Assembly: GCF_025152745.1 (NCBI RefSeq)
Contig: NZ_CP104040.1
Coordinates: 3,716,501 to 3,780,500 of the forward strand
Length of the DNA: 64,000 bases
Reading direction: 5' to 3'
Source of the DNA: Rhizobium sp. WSM4643
GTDB lineage: Bacteria > Pseudomonadota > Alphaproteobacteria > Rhizobiales > Rhizobiaceae
How positions within the stretch are numbered: the stretch's first letter is position 1; every line of letters begins with the position of its first letter. Both the position numbers and the translations under genes were made by a program. Below the pieces are notes generated by a model. It was not told the origin of the DNA and ran no database searches. It saw only the letters and a program-made list of their open reading frames with translations. Shown piece after piece: positions 63,620 to 64,000 of the stretch.

Positions 63620-64000
63620 TCAGCGCTGCAGGATGGCGATTGCCTGTTCGTAGACCGCCTGGCTGCCGGCGGCGATGATCGAGCCGCCGTTTTCCGGCCG
63701 TCCGCCGTCCCAGGTGGTGATGATGCCGCCCGCCCCCTCGATGACGGGAATGATGCCGCCGACATCATAGGGCTTCAGGCTGTTTTCGACGACGAGATCG
63801 ATATGGCCGGCGGCAAGCAGCGCATAGGCATAGCAGTCGCAGCCGTAGCGGAAGAGCCGTACCTGGCTCTCGATCTCGCGGTATTTCTCCATCTCCTCGC
63901 CGGCAAAGAGATGCGGCGAGGTGGTGAACAGGATGGCGTTCGACAGCGCGTCGCACTGGCGCGTCGCCAGCCGCCGTTCGCCCTCCGGCCCGGTATAGAT
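63620..64000 (-). CDS. hisN: Histidinol-phosphatase / inositol monophosphatase family (5' end outside window)
   Basis: 127 codons of the 3' part are visible, and the frame runs off the right edge. The C-terminal motif PYDVGGIIPVIEGAGGIITTWDGG is the family's second metal-binding signature (D-x-G-x-x-x-P-x-I-E-x-A-G-G). LFAGEEMEKYREIESQVRLFRYGCDCYAYALLAAGHIDLVVE precedes it. The inositol-monophosphatase fold is certain; the HisN function is recognised from the family in rhizobia and needs the missing N-terminus to settle. Confidence 0.85.
   Translation of the reverse strand: MYTGPEGERRLATRQCDALSNAILFTTSPHLFAGEEMEKYREIESQVRLFRYGCDCYAYALLAAGHIDLVVENSLKPYDVGGIIPVIEGAGGIITTWDGGRPENGGSIIAAGSQAVYEQAIAILQR

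Overview
The window is about 64 kb of alphaproteobacterial chromosome. Product set, codon use and gene order point to Rhizobium, close to R. leguminosarum or R. etli: a second-type chemotaxis operon, homospermidine synthase, Cys-less L36, GapR, DUF1036/DUF1244/DUF465 proteins, Omp10-like lipoprotein, and RIME-like intergenic palindromic repeats. I see no prophage, insertion sequence, CRISPR array, rRNA or tRNA. Most genes are high-GC housekeeping or conserved genes. The genus assignment rests on recognition, not on a database search.

Left part (1-8400): a tightly overlapping minus-strand operon STAS - cheY - cheA - cheW - mcp - cheW - cheR, with cheR running off the left edge. Facing it across an AT-rich 340-base divergent region is a 580-residue soluble MCP-like protein. 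This has a degenerate signalling hairpin tip and also a CheZ-like D-x-x-x-Q motif, and it is the most interesting single gene here. From 8400 to 17700: a Sel1-repeat exported protein, a thiamine-phosphate-synthase-like protein, a TSUP permease, an ArsR regulator, two DUF465 small proteins, purEK, rpmJ, a TPR protein, an alpha/beta hydrolase, and an SDR gene divergent from an XRE regulator.

From 17800 to 32300: gamma-glutamyltransferase, a PLP dehydratase, a phytanoyl-CoA-dioxygenase-like protein, then a compact LysR / tautomerase / cupin / DUF4865 cassette. The tautomerase carries the catalytic residue set of malonate semialdehyde decarboxylase, and the DUF4865 gene is frameshifted. A LysE exporter, pyruvate kinase with DUF1036, an N-formylglutamate amidohydrolase-like gene, DUF1244, gapR, a large DUF882 exported protein and a sigma-54 response regulator follow.

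From 32500 to 51600: oligoendopeptidase F, pabB-pabC-yciI, homospermidine synthase, an Omp10-like lipoprotein, a decayed small gene, a secreted nucleotidase with a LysM tail, hemH, an SPFH/NfeD pair, a KpsF-type isomerase, an outer-membrane barrel, galU, a lytic transglycosylase, a DUF459 protein that has lost its catalytic Ser and His, and a GNAT acetyltransferase. From 51600 to the right edge: gltB-gltD (glutamate synthase) with a perfect hairpin between the genes, a threonine aldolase, a LysR/BASS-transporter divergent pair, an Hsp20 gene behind a candidate ROSE RNA thermometer, a lysophospholipase-like hydrolase, and the 3' part of a hisN-like phosphatase.

Functional themes are chemotaxis signalling, purine, folate and glutamate biosynthesis, and envelope maintenance. 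Small regulator-plus-enzyme cassettes are scattered between. Repeats of two families occupy several intergenic gaps and in one case supply the end of a reading frame.
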